A stretch of DNA of 64,000 bases. Source: Symmachiella dynata. GTDB taxonomy: Bacteria > Planctomycetota > Planctomycetia > Planctomycetales > Planctomycetaceae. Each line of letters starts with the position of its first letter. Position 1 is the stretch's first letter. A program made the translations under genes and the position numbers. Under the pieces are notes generated by a model, which saw nothing but the letters and a program-made list of their open reading frames with translations, did not search any database and was not told where the DNA came from. The stretch is from contig NZ_CP036276.1 of assembly GCF_007747995.1 (NCBI RefSeq), forward strand, positions 1,045,001-1,109,000. The letters run 5' to 3'. Shown one piece after another: positions 1 to 9,900 of the stretch.

Positions 1-1
1 T

Positions 2-244
2 TACCTATTGTTCTGCCCAGTTGCGGCCATACCTGCCGGGCTAGTCACGATGGGGCTTCATTCCATGATTGACCGACGGGTTCACGGACGAACTCGCATT
101 GTCGTCCGTTTCATCATGTTGACGTGCGGCATGGCGTTTAGTGTCATCTGGTCTTTAATGATCTATCGCAGCGACCCCGATGGGAAATATCCATCAGCGC
201 GCGATCGCCAAGTACCAGTCCGGCACTCAACGCCAGCACAATGA
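2..244 (+). CDS. C-terminal part of a possible membrane protein, cut by window start
   Basis: An open frame enters from the left edge and stops at 244. The visible 80 residues hold two hydrophobic stretches (around residues 1-18 and 34-54) separated by a basic loop, then a polar tail, which fits the end of a small integral membrane protein. No family is recognised. Its 3' end faces the minus-strand TPR gene ending at 274. It could be a chance frame, because no start or homology can be checked here. Confidence 0.35.
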   Translation, partial: YLLFCPVAAIPAGLVTMGLHSMIDRRVHGRTRIVVRFIMLTCGMAFSVIWSLMIYRSDPDGKYPSARDRQVPVRHSTPAQ

Positions 245-273
245 TGGTGGTTTTAAAAGAGGAGGGATCACCC

Positions 274-1269
274 CTAGGGCACCACATCCTTAAGCCCCGC
301 GCGGGCTTCGCCGGCGTAGGGGGTGTCGGCATAGCGGGTGGTGACTTCGCGTAACAGGGTTTGCCCCTGTTTGGTTTGGCCGGCTGCGATGAGGGCATGG
401 GCCGCTTCCAGGCAGGCGCGGGCGGCTAATTGGGTGTCGTGATCGTAGACCAGCGGGACCCACAAGAAGGCTTGGGCGGCGCGGAGGGGGTGTTGGGTCG
501 CCAGATAGCCGCGACCGAGTAAATAATAGGGGCCGGCGCGGAGCCCCTCGGGCATGCTTTCGATCTGGCCGGCCCAAGTCCGCAAATCGTTATCGGTCAC
601 TTGGCCTTGGCGAAGTTTCGTCCGCCAAGATTGGCCGCGGGCCAGACCCATAATTCGGCTGTCGGGGTGCGAACTGAGTTTTCTCAAGACCTGAGCGGCG
701 GAGTCCCCTTGCTGCGGGTCGTTGATTAGGAAACTGGCGCCGAGCAAACGTGCAGCGGCGCGGGGGCTTTCCATCCATTGCCGCGCCCGAATGATGTCGT
801 CGGGCGTCAATTCGCGGGCCGTCCACAATAAAGGCAGATGTTTGTAGTAAAATGTGTCGGGATCGCTTTCGACGATCGTCAAAAACTTGTCTCCGGCAGC
901 GCCGTAATTGCCCAGTTGCGTTAAGCATTGAACCTCAAGGGCCAGGATTTCGCGGCGGACCCAACGCCGCAACTCTTGGTCGAGCGCCAGGTCCAACCAA
1001 CGGAGTGCTTCGTCCCAACGCTTGGCCTGGAGTGCTTCCAGCCCGGCCTCGTGATTCGGCGAGCGGGTGTATTCGACCTTGGTGATTGTTCCCACATCGA
1101 AGGAGCGTTGTTTGCCGCTGGAGGCCATCTCGATTTCGATCGTTTGCCCGTTGTAGTCGACAATGCGGCCTGAAATCCCGATGGAGGCTCCGTTGGGTTG
1201 GCGGAAGACGACACGATCTTTCTCTTCACCCCGCGCTGCTGCAGCTACCAGCAAGATAGTGGCGATCAT
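274..1269 (-). CDS. Secreted TPR-like repeat protein
   Basis: The product is about 331 residues. The ATG at 1269 is chosen because it opens directly into a short signal-like segment (MIATILLVAAAARG); the longer frame would overlap the upstream vWA gene. After the signal comes a small beta-rich stretch (GISGRIVDYNGQTIEIEM) resembling the short beta modules found in planctomycete exported proteins. The remaining residues are helical pairs typical of tetratricopeptide repeats (for example ALRWLDLALDQ and AAQAFLWVPLVYD). It lies 73 bases downstream of the vWA membrane protein on the same strand, so the two are probably co-transcribed and act together at the envelope. The partner and exact role are unknown. 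Confidence 0.75.
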   Translation of the reverse strand: MIATILLVAAAARGEEKDRVVFRQPNGASIGISGRIVDYNGQTIEIEMASSGKQRSFDVGTITKVEYTRSPNHEAGLEALQAKRWDEALRWLDLALDQELRRWVRREILALEVQCLTQLGNYGAAGDKFLTIVESDPDTFYYKHLPLLWTARELTPDDIIRARQWMESPRAAARLLGASFLINDPQQGDSAAQVLRKLSSHPDSRIMGLARGQSWRTKLRQGQVTDNDLRTWAGQIESMPEGLRAGPYYLLGRGYLATQHPLRAAQAFLWVPLVYDHDTQLAARACLEAAHALIAAGQTKQGQTLLREVTTRYADTPYAGEARAGLKDVVP

Positions 1270-1342
1270 CAGGCCGACTTGTCGGAGTGGGCGGGACGCG
1301 CATGCGGTTTGAGTGCGGATATGGAGGGCAGGGCTCAATGGA

Positions 1343-2353
1343 TCACCGTTTGGACAAATTTTTGACGTCGAGATACCGATACGAGCCGCCATTTTTGCGA
1401 GCCAAATCGGCCAGGAAACTGGCTTCCAGTTCCGCATCTAGCTGTGGCCCGACGCCGAATTCAATGCAGTGAATCCGCGTGCGGCCATTGTTGAATTTGT
1501 TGATGCGGGCCATATCGCGATTGCTGATGCGGTCGCTTTGGTCGGCGTCAGTGAGGAAATAGATGACTTCGGGAGTCAGTCTGAGGGCCATCATCAACGC
1601 CGGCACATGATCCGTGCCGCCGGTCGGCCCTCGTTCGTCGACGAAATTATAGGCCAGACGTTTGTTGGTCTCATTGGCCCAATAAATATCATCACTCCGC
1701 CCGCGACGATGCCAGGGGTAAACCTCTTGGTTGTAATATATAATTTGGAATTGCTGCGTCGGCTCGAGTAATGAGATGCTGTTTTTGAGTTCTGCCTTGG
1801 CGTAGTGGATCGCATTGTGGCTTTGCATGCTGCCGGAGCAATCGATCACAAAGGCAAAGCGGGTCCCTTTGTCTTTGGTTCCGAAAAACTGCGTTTCGCC
1901 GCGGCCCGGTGGCAGGCCGCCCGCCGGAGGGGCGGGGCGGGCAGGGCGGATTGGTTCTGCGAGCGGCAGTTCCACATCAGCTATCGCCGGTCCCGGAGCG
2001 AAAACGTTATCGACAGGGAGGGGGGTATCGAGCAGGTTATCAACCAGTTCTTCCGGCGGAGTTTCGTCGACTTGTTCTTCGGTGAGCGAATCGTCGGCAT
2101 TGGATTGCTGGGTATTGTCCGATTCCTGCGGCTGTTCCTCGGGGTTGGCCGCCTCTTTGACAAAAATATCGACCACGCGTCCAGAATCATCCAGCCCCTC
2201 GGTGACGCCGGTATTTTGAAAAATCAGGGCGACGCCGACAAAGACAATCATGTGAAAGCCGAGCGACATTAGCCAACTGGGCAGAAAAAACGCCGGGAGC
2301 AGCCACTCAGGCCACCGCGAGCGAAATTGATTGTTGGGGCGTTTTTGGGACAT
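1343..2353 (-). CDS. Membrane-anchored von Willebrand factor A domain protein
   Basis: This 336-residue protein has a basic N-terminus, one transmembrane segment at about residues 18-46, and an acidic, proline-rich linker (about 55-150). A vWA domain follows from about 165 to the end. The metal-ion-dependent adhesion site is intact at D171-C-S-G-S175, with a later TGG-T-D loop. vWA domains bind protein partners through a divalent cation. The topology puts the vWA domain outside the cytoplasmic membrane. It leads a probable operon with the TPR protein downstream and is divergent from the secreted protein at 2689. Confidence 0.8.
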   Translation of the reverse strand: MSQKRPNNQFRSRWPEWLLPAFFLPSWLMSLGFHMIVFVGVALIFQNTGVTEGLDDSGRVVDIFVKEAANPEEQPQESDNTQQSNADDSLTEEQVDETPPEELVDNLLDTPLPVDNVFAPGPAIADVELPLAEPIRPARPAPPAGGLPPGRGETQFFGTKDKGTRFAFVIDCSGSMQSHNAIHYAKAELKNSISLLEPTQQFQIIYYNQEVYPWHRRGRSDDIYWANETNKRLAYNFVDERGPTGGTDHVPALMMALRLTPEVIYFLTDADQSDRISNRDMARINKFNNGRTRIHCIEFGVGPQLDAELEASFLADLARKNGGSYRYLDVKNLSKR

Positions 2354-2688
2354 AGGAGGCTCACAGACTTGGGCCGCTGGGAGGGGGGCTATCTTAAAAT
2401 ACGGCCGCTATGGGAGAGAGGAGGCGAAAAAATTCGCCTGTCTGTAAGTTTAGGCAAGGGGCTGGAATGGGTCAATATGTTCCTGTGCGGTGCGGGACAT
2501 GCTGGTTTAGCGGTTATTTGGTTGAAATCGGCTCTGATTCGCGGAACGTTGCGATGCATTTTGGCGTCGAAGCGCACATGGATTGTGTCGGGCAGGAGGG
2601 GCGGTTGTTTGTTTTGGCAAAAAGTCGCCGGTCCTACCCGGTAATTCAGCGGCAAGATGCCGATGGGCGACTTTCAGGAGTAATTGAT
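2354..2688. other. Intergenic region between divergent genes
   Basis: This stretch separates the minus-strand vWA gene from the plus-strand secreted protein. A plus-strand frame stays open through it in phase with the downstream gene, but it has no signal-like start and reads as low-complexity non-coding sequence. Promoters for both directions probably lie here. No clear hairpin or repeat was seen. Confidence 0.5.
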
Positions 2689-3234
2689 ATGCGACGCGTC
2701 TTTTTAACGGGTGGAACTGCGGCGGCGCTGGTTTTGTGCATTCACTCCCTCGCATTCGCGCTGGGGGGCAACTATCCGGAGGGGCCGCTTGCCGAGCAGC
2801 ACACGGATTGGCCGCCGGGGCTGTTCGAGTTGGCGAAATCCGAGGGCCGGGTTAACGGCTATTGGGTCAATTCGAATGATTTTTTCTTCTATCGCGGGGA
2901 CGCGGAGTCATTGGAGAAATTTTTAGCGGTCTACGGCAAGGTGGGGGATACCCCGCTGATGGTTGTCCTCCACGCGGGGGCCGTGCCGCTCACTGGTTCG
3001 CTGGGCAAACCAAAAACAATTCCCTTCGATTGGCAATTGAGCGTGACGCGACGCGGTTGGGGTGCTCCGTTGGATCCGCGTCGCCCCAAAGACGACCCGG
3101 GCTATGTGGCAACGATCCATATTTGGCTGAGCGACAAACTTCCGCTGGATCGACTGAAGATTCCCAAACACATTGACGTGTCGTCGGCGGGTGACATTCA
3201 AAAATTCATTGAGCGCCACAAATCCCGCGAGTAA
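2689..3234 (+). CDS. Small exported protein, unknown function
   Basis: The product is about 181 residues. The start is set at ATG 2689, which has an AGGAG at 2676-2680 eight bases upstream and is followed by a clear signal peptide (MRRVFLTGGTAAALVLCIHSLAFA). The mature part is about 155 residues of mixed alpha/beta character with an FFFYRGD segment and a conserved-looking HIWLSDKLPLDRLKIP strand. No enzyme motif is visible. It sits just upstream of the sigma factor gene (96 bases), so it might be part of that locus, but nothing proves it. Function unknown. Confidence 0.75.
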   Translation: MRRVFLTGGTAAALVLCIHSLAFALGGNYPEGPLAEQHTDWPPGLFELAKSEGRVNGYWVNSNDFFFYRGDAESLEKFLAVYGKVGDTPLMVVLHAGAVPLTGSLGKPKTIPFDWQLSVTRRGWGAPLDPRRPKDDPGYVATIHIWLSDKLPLDRLKIPKHIDVSSAGDIQKFIERHKSRE

Positions 3235-3330
3235 CGTGAGCGGGATGTCGTTGTGGGCTGATCGGAACGAATGATTTTACGGGAGACAGTTTCCCATGCA
3301 CTTTCCGTCGCGACCGGATCGACATGATTT

Positions 3331-3909
3331 ATGAATGAGCAGCAGGAATGGGCGATTGCTCAAGGATTGCGTGCCGGTGACCCGGAGGCCTGGCGGACGT
3401 TTTACGATACGTTCTGCGAGCGGGTCTGGCGGACAGCTGCGCGGCGGGTCGGGGCGAACTCGGCCGATGTGGCGGATGTCGTGCAGGAAACATTTCTGGC
3501 AGCGGCGCGTTCCGCGGGGCAATTTGATCCCGAGCGGGGCCCGCTCTGGGCTTGGCTGACCGGGATTTTGCGGAATCAAGTGGCGCTGCAATTTCGCAAA
3601 AAACAGCGACACCAACGGATTCGCGAATTGGGCGTTCCGTCCGGTCAGGATCGACACGAACAGCAACGTGCCGAATTGGCGGCGCTGGTTCGTGAGGCTT
3701 TGACCGAACTGAACGATGATTATGGCTCATTATTGACTGCAAAATATCTCGACGAGGAAACCGTCGAGGAGATTGCTGCCTCTGAGCAGACGACCACGAC
3801 GGCTGTCCGATCAAAACTGGCACGTGCTCGCCGCGCGTTTCGCGACGCTTATGATCAATTGACGACCGATTCTCCTGTGACGAACACGGGTCAAAACCAT
3901 GACAAGTGA
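3331..3909 (+). CDS. ECF-type RNA polymerase sigma factor
   Basis: This 192-residue protein has a sigma-70 region 2 at about residues 12-85 (FYDTFCERVWRTAARRVG, then DVADVVQETFLAAARS, the helix that binds core polymerase and the -10 element) and a region 4 helix-turn-helix at about 115-175 (EEIAASEQTTTTAVRSKLARARRAF). It directs RNA polymerase to a specific set of promoters. Its last 11 bases overlap the start of the giant gene at 3899, so the two are translationally coupled. The overlapping partner is therefore the likely controller of this sigma factor. There is no C-terminal extension. Confidence 0.92.
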   Translation: MNEQQEWAIAQGLRAGDPEAWRTFYDTFCERVWRTAARRVGANSADVADVVQETFLAAARSAGQFDPERGPLWAWLTGILRNQVALQFRKKQRHQRIRELGVPSGQDRHEQQRAELAALVREALTELNDDYGSLLTAKYLDEETVEEIAASEQTTTTAVRSKLARARRAFRDAYDQLTTDSPVTNTGQNHDK

Positions 3910-6900
3910 ATCCTTTTCCGACCAATCCGATCATGATGAAGAACGCATGATGGAGATGTTCCGCTCACTCGACGGCGGTGCGCTGCCGCCGGATCGACTG
4001 TTTCTCGACGAACTGCGGCAGCGGTCGACCGAGGAATTCGTGCGCCATGCCAAGCGCAGTTCCGCAGTTGCACCGGTTGCAAATCCGCCTTCGACTGCTC
4101 CCGTGGTGTGGAATGGACGGTGGGTGGTCGTTGCGGTCGCGGCCTTGGTGATTTGTGTGGGGTTCTTTTTCTCGCCACTGACGCAGGAACAACCGGCGTT
4201 GGCGTTTGGTGAGGTGTTGGCCAAAGTTGCCGCAGCGGACACGCTGCATCTGCAGTTGACCCGCGATGGAAAAACGGACGAAGTCTGGATTCGTCAGCCG
4301 GGGCAAATGCGGTGGCAGGAGGATCCGGCGCGGTATCGCATTGTACAGGGGTCGCGATTGTGGCGAATTGATGAAGAGGAAAACGTGGCGGCAGGTGAAG
4401 AATCAACCTATTTCGACGGCGTGGATTCGCACTTTGATGTGTTGCAGCTTTTGCAGATCGATTCGGCGGAGGGGCTGGCTGCGGAATTCGAGCGGCGGCC
4501 CAGCGGGCAGACGCGGCGGGATGGCAAGGATTGTTATGTCTATCAATTGCAGTTACCTGGGGAGGCCGGTGCTGCGAATGCAGATGTCAGTATTGAAGCA
4601 TTGGTTGAAATTAATACCAACGAACTGCGCTGGTTGGAAACCAAAGTCCGACGCGATGGCCGGTTTGTGCCGGCTGGAGAAATCCGTGTGTTGGCGCTGA
4701 ATCGTCCGATCGAGGATGAGAAATTCGTTGTCGGAACGCAGCTCACCGAGGATGGGCGGATCGGCAAGGTGTCTGACGTGCAGGGGCTGGTGACGATCAA
4801 ACCGGTGATGAATCGGCGTTGGACACCGGTCGGCGGGCCGATGTTGATCAAGCCGGGGGACTGGCTGCGGACTGACATCCGTGGGCCGAATGCGGCGGAA
4901 GTGAAATTGGAAGGGGGCGGTACGATTACGCTCGGTCCGGGGTCGCTGATCGAATTGATCAAACCGGGCGACGTCCGTTTGCTGCAAGGGGAGGCGCAGA
5001 TTGCTGCTGCGGAAAAACCGGTGACGTTGCGGGGACCGGGGGAACAGGTGATTCCGGTGGCCGAGACACAGTTTTTCCGCATCACGGATGAAAAACTAGC
5101 GATGGTCGCAGACAAGCCGCTGTGGCTGACGGGGTTTGAAGGGACGACGACCAACGAGGTCATGGGGTCGCTGATTGCCAACGTCGACGATCGGAACGTT
5201 TCGCTAACAATCGGTGCGCATCATGTCAAAATCGAAATTCGCGACCAAATTGCCCGCACGACTATCGAAGAATCTTTTGTGAATCACACCGGCGCGCAGT
5301 TGGAAGGGGTGTTTCATTTTCCGTTGCCGGCGGACGCCTCGATCTCCGGGTTTGGTATGTGGATCGGCGATGAACTGGTCGAAGCGGACATTGTTGAGAA
5401 ACAACGAGCGCGGGAAATCTATGAAACAATCCTCCGCGAAAAACGGGATCCGGGACTGTTGGAATGGACCGGCGGGAATATTTTTAAGGCCCGCGTATTT
5501 CCGATTTTACCGTATTCCGAAAAACGGATCAAAATCACGTATACGCAGGTGCTGCCGCTGCGGGGGCATCAGTACCGATACAGTTACGGCCTGCAAAGCG
5601 AAATGCTCAAGCAGACGCCGCTTCGTGAACTGTCGATTGACCTGAAAGTGCATTCGGCCATGCCGTTGGCCCAGGTGACCTGCCCGACGCATCCCACGCG
5701 GATCGAAGTGGCTGGGAATTCCGGGCATGTGGAATTCGCCGCACAGGATTATCGGCCGACGCGCGATTTTGAGGCGGTGATTGAAGTCGCCGATCAACAA
5801 GCTGACGTGGTGATGATTCCCCACCGGCGGGGTGAGGATGGATATTTTCTGATGCAGTTGATGCCACCCGCCGGAGAAGGCCGTTGGCAGCGCGATGTGT
5901 TGCCTAATGGCGACCCGTTGGATCTGTTGCTGATCACGGACACGTCCGGATCGATGGATCGTTCGCAGCGTGCGAAACAAACGGAGTTCGTTGCCACGCT
6001 TTTGGCATCGCTGTCACCGCAAGACCGGTTCAATCTGATCTGCAGCGACGTACAGTCGCATGCGGTCTTTAAGGAACCGGTCGCGGCCACTGAGGACAAC
6101 ACGGCTGTGGTTCGCCAGTTTATGGATGGCCGTGTTTCGTTGGGATGGACCGATCTGGATGCAGCGTTTTCCCAAGCGATGCAGCGTGTTCAACCGCAGA
6201 CACACGTGGTGTATCTCGGCGACGGGATCGTGAACACGACGACCGCCGATCCGATCGCGTTTGCCAATCGATTGAAGCGGATGTATGCCGATCAGGGGAC
6301 ATTCCATGCGGTGGCGACTGGGAACAGTTATGAATCCTCGGTGCTGCAAGCGATCGCCTCATTAGGCGGCGGGTCATGGCGAGCGGTCAGTGGCGAAAAG
6401 GGGCCGCGGGTGATTGCCACGGAATTACTACAAGAGATTTCTCAACCGGCGCTGCGCGATATTCAGATTCAGTTCCAAGGCCTGCAGGTCGCTGCTGTTT
6501 ATCCCGAGCAATTGCCGAACGTCCCGGCGGGGCGGCAACAAGTGATTCTTGGTCGGTATCTGCCCGAGGGGCGCGATCAAGTGGGTGAGGTGATTGTGAC
6601 TGGCAAGCTGAATGGCGAGACGGTTCGTTATCGCAGCCGCGTGACGTTGGCCGATGCGGAGTCGGGCAATTCGTTTATCCCGCGATTGTGGGCGCGAAGC
6701 CATTTGGATCATCTGTTGGCGCAGGGAGGTTCGCAGTCGATTCAAGACGAGATCATTGCGATGTCCGAAGAGTTCCACATCATGACACCGTATACGTCGC
6801 TCTTGGTGCTGGAAAGCGATGCGGATCGTGAGCGATTCAAGGTCGAGCGGCGTTTTCAGATGCGCGACGGCGAGCGGTTTTTTGCCAAAGGGCTGGAAGA

Positions 6901-9900
6901 CGCGAACTATGAACTCAAGCAAAAACAGATGCTGGCCGCCAAGGAGTGGCAAACGCAACTGCGGGCGGCTGTGCTACAAGAACTCTCGGCGATGGGGCGG
7001 ACGATTCCGGTGACGAGCCAAAGTGCAGCGGTGTCGACTCCGCGCTCGGGAGGCATGGCAGGTGTCGGGGGGAGACTGAGGGGGAATGGTCAATATGGTT
7101 CTTTCTTCGGCTTTAGGAAAGACACTTCCAGGTTTGGCATAGTCGGCAAAAAGAATTGGGGGCTCGGCTTCTCCGACGGCGACGGTATTTTTACCGACCG
7201 TTTCTCAGTCCTAGGTGACTTGCGACAGCAGGGCGAGACTTTGGACTTCAAAAAACGAGACTTCCCATCATCGTCCTATGAGTACGGCGGTGGGGAAAGC
7301 TCGCTTTCATACACCATCAACGGCGGGTTGGGGTTACCGAGCGCCGGTTGGACGAATCCTCGTATGCTGGATCTGGAGGTGGGGCTACAGTCTGTCGATG
7401 AGATAGAGCAAATGCAGCTCTGGGACGGCCCAGTGCTAGGAGAACAGATCGGGCGACGGTCCCGACGCCGTAGCAAATTGGAGGAGGCGAATCAGCCGTT
7501 TTTCGGCGGAACGCGATTGTCGTATGAGTTAGAATCAAGGATTGCCTACGGCAATCGTATAAGTAGTATCGGGTTTGCCGGTGTCCCTATCGTGAGTTCC
7601 TCCGTTGCGAACGTGCTAAACGACGTAGTGCCGCAGGTGCCGGGAGTGCCACAGCCGAGCAAACTACAACCGTCGCCCGAAAATTGGCCGGCTGCTGCTG
7701 TGGAATTGGCGGACAGTCTGCTTCGCACAGAACAATTGGCCGAGCTCAAGACCGGGTTGGAAATCACGCGGACGAGCGAATCTTTCGATCCGCGTTGGAA
7801 GAGGACCACGGTGCGGTCGGAACGGTTGGAATTGGTTTCGCCAGCGGCGTGGCTGATGCGCAATGAACAGGTGGGCAGCCAGACGTTCCTTCAATGGTGC
7901 GATGAAAAACAGCGGGGAATTCTTTCTGAAGCGTTTTTATTGGGACAGGTCCGCGACTCCGCAGCGGAGGATCTCAAACAACCGCCGCTGGATTTGGCGG
8001 ACTATTCGCTGCATTCGATTGCCGGTCGATATGCGTCCTACACAGCCACGTTGCTACCTGCAGGCGAAAACCGTGCCACGCTGGTGCTCCAACATCCTGA
8101 TGACGACGATCGCAAAATCACGTTTTCGATCGATACGCAGCGGCACGTGTTGTTGAAAATCATCCATGAGAACGATGGCGAAGCCAGCGAAACAACGTAC
8201 GGCGATTTTGTCGAAGTCGGCGGTCGTTGGTGGGCGCAGCAGATTGAATACAGCAATGCGGACGGCGAGCAGACGCGATTGATTCGCCAAACCATCACAG
8301 CCTTACAGCCCGAAGTCTTTGACCAGCGGATGCAGACGGCACTGGCGCTGCGGGAGCAAGCGCTCGTGTTCCCGCAGCCGCTGCCGACGGTGCATGCGGC
8401 CCGTCGAGCGATTGCCGGTGGTGAGGCTCAGTTCGAGCATTACGTGACCATGTTGTTGTATCACGCGGCCACGCAGCAGTGGGATCGCGTCTGGGAAGTG
8501 ATGCCCGGCTTGGAGCTGGCAGCGACGGGGAAACCGGGTATGCGTTGGGTGCGCGATCAAGTGCTCCGCATCAGTCGCCGAAATCACGAGTTGCAGCGCC
8601 GCATACTCGAGGAAGCGGCAGCAATTGCCAAGCAACCAGTTGCCGATGATCTCTTCCTGGCCGAATTTCTGGCGGGGCAGACATCCGGCATTTTGCAGAC
8701 AAACGAACAGTTGGAATTGCATGATGTTCTCAAACCGGTGTTCGACCGCCAACCGGACTCTGCGCAAGGGCCCAAGCGTTGGTTACAGCGACAAGCCAAT
8801 CTGCTGGAGAATAGCGGCCGGGTGCGCGAAGCTTTGGTGGGGTATCAAAAGTTGGCGGCAACGTATCCGCAGGACATGCACCTGCAAACACAATACGCCT
8901 ATAAGCTGGCGCAGCGTGGTCAATATGCGGCTGCTTATGACTGGCTCGACAAGGTGCTCGCGTCGCAACCGCTGTGGAACGAATACGAACTTACCTCGTT
9001 GTGGGAGACTTACGCGGGGTTCCTGAGCGCGCAGTCGCGGTATCCGAATCTGGTGGCCTACTTAGCTGAGTGGATCGCCGAGAATCCGACCCACCACAAC
9101 GCGTATGGCCATTACCTCCACGCTCTGATTTGGAACAACCAACTGGAGTCGGCCGAACAGTTGATGACCGATTGGTTTGCGTTGGCGAAACAGTCGCAAC
9201 CGCTCAGCGCTCCACAGATGTCACAATTAACCGCCGCCGTGCGACTGGCGATCGGGCGCGGCTATCGTTTACGGACGGATCGGCTGCTGGAGGAATGGGA
9301 ACAACCGCTGGTCAACGTGGTGCGGCAAAGTTTCCAGCGCGAACAATTTCGGGATCTGGCTAATGACATCATGGGCAGTTCAGCGTTCCAGCGCAGCGCA
9401 GCTAGCCGGGTGATTCGCACAGAACTCGCGGAACGACTTCCTGGATTGTTGGAAACGCTCAAACCTCGCGATATTCGCAACTATACCAACTGGCTGTCGG
9501 TCAATGACCCGGTGATCGAACAGGCAACATGGAATAAGATTGCCGAGATATTACGGAAGCGTTGGGATGCGGAGGAGAACGAGAATTCGCGACGTCTGTT
9601 GGGAGACCTTTTGCGGCAGATTTATTCACAGCATTTCGCCGTCCAGCCGCAACTGGAGTTTTTGCGGGCTCGATTGGCGCGGTCCAGCGACCGTTATCAT
9701 GATCAGCTGGTGTCCGCGCTGTTTCATTTACTGTTAGGGCAGCCTTGGTCGGCCGAGTCTGAAGACGAGTTGTGGTCGCTCGTTCCCAATACGGCTGAGC
9801 ATCAGGACGCGTCGCAACGGTTGTCGCTTCAAGTCCACCGGTTGCGGAACTTGATTGATGGCTTAACGCAAACGCGATTCGACGCCGAGTGGCGAAACGT

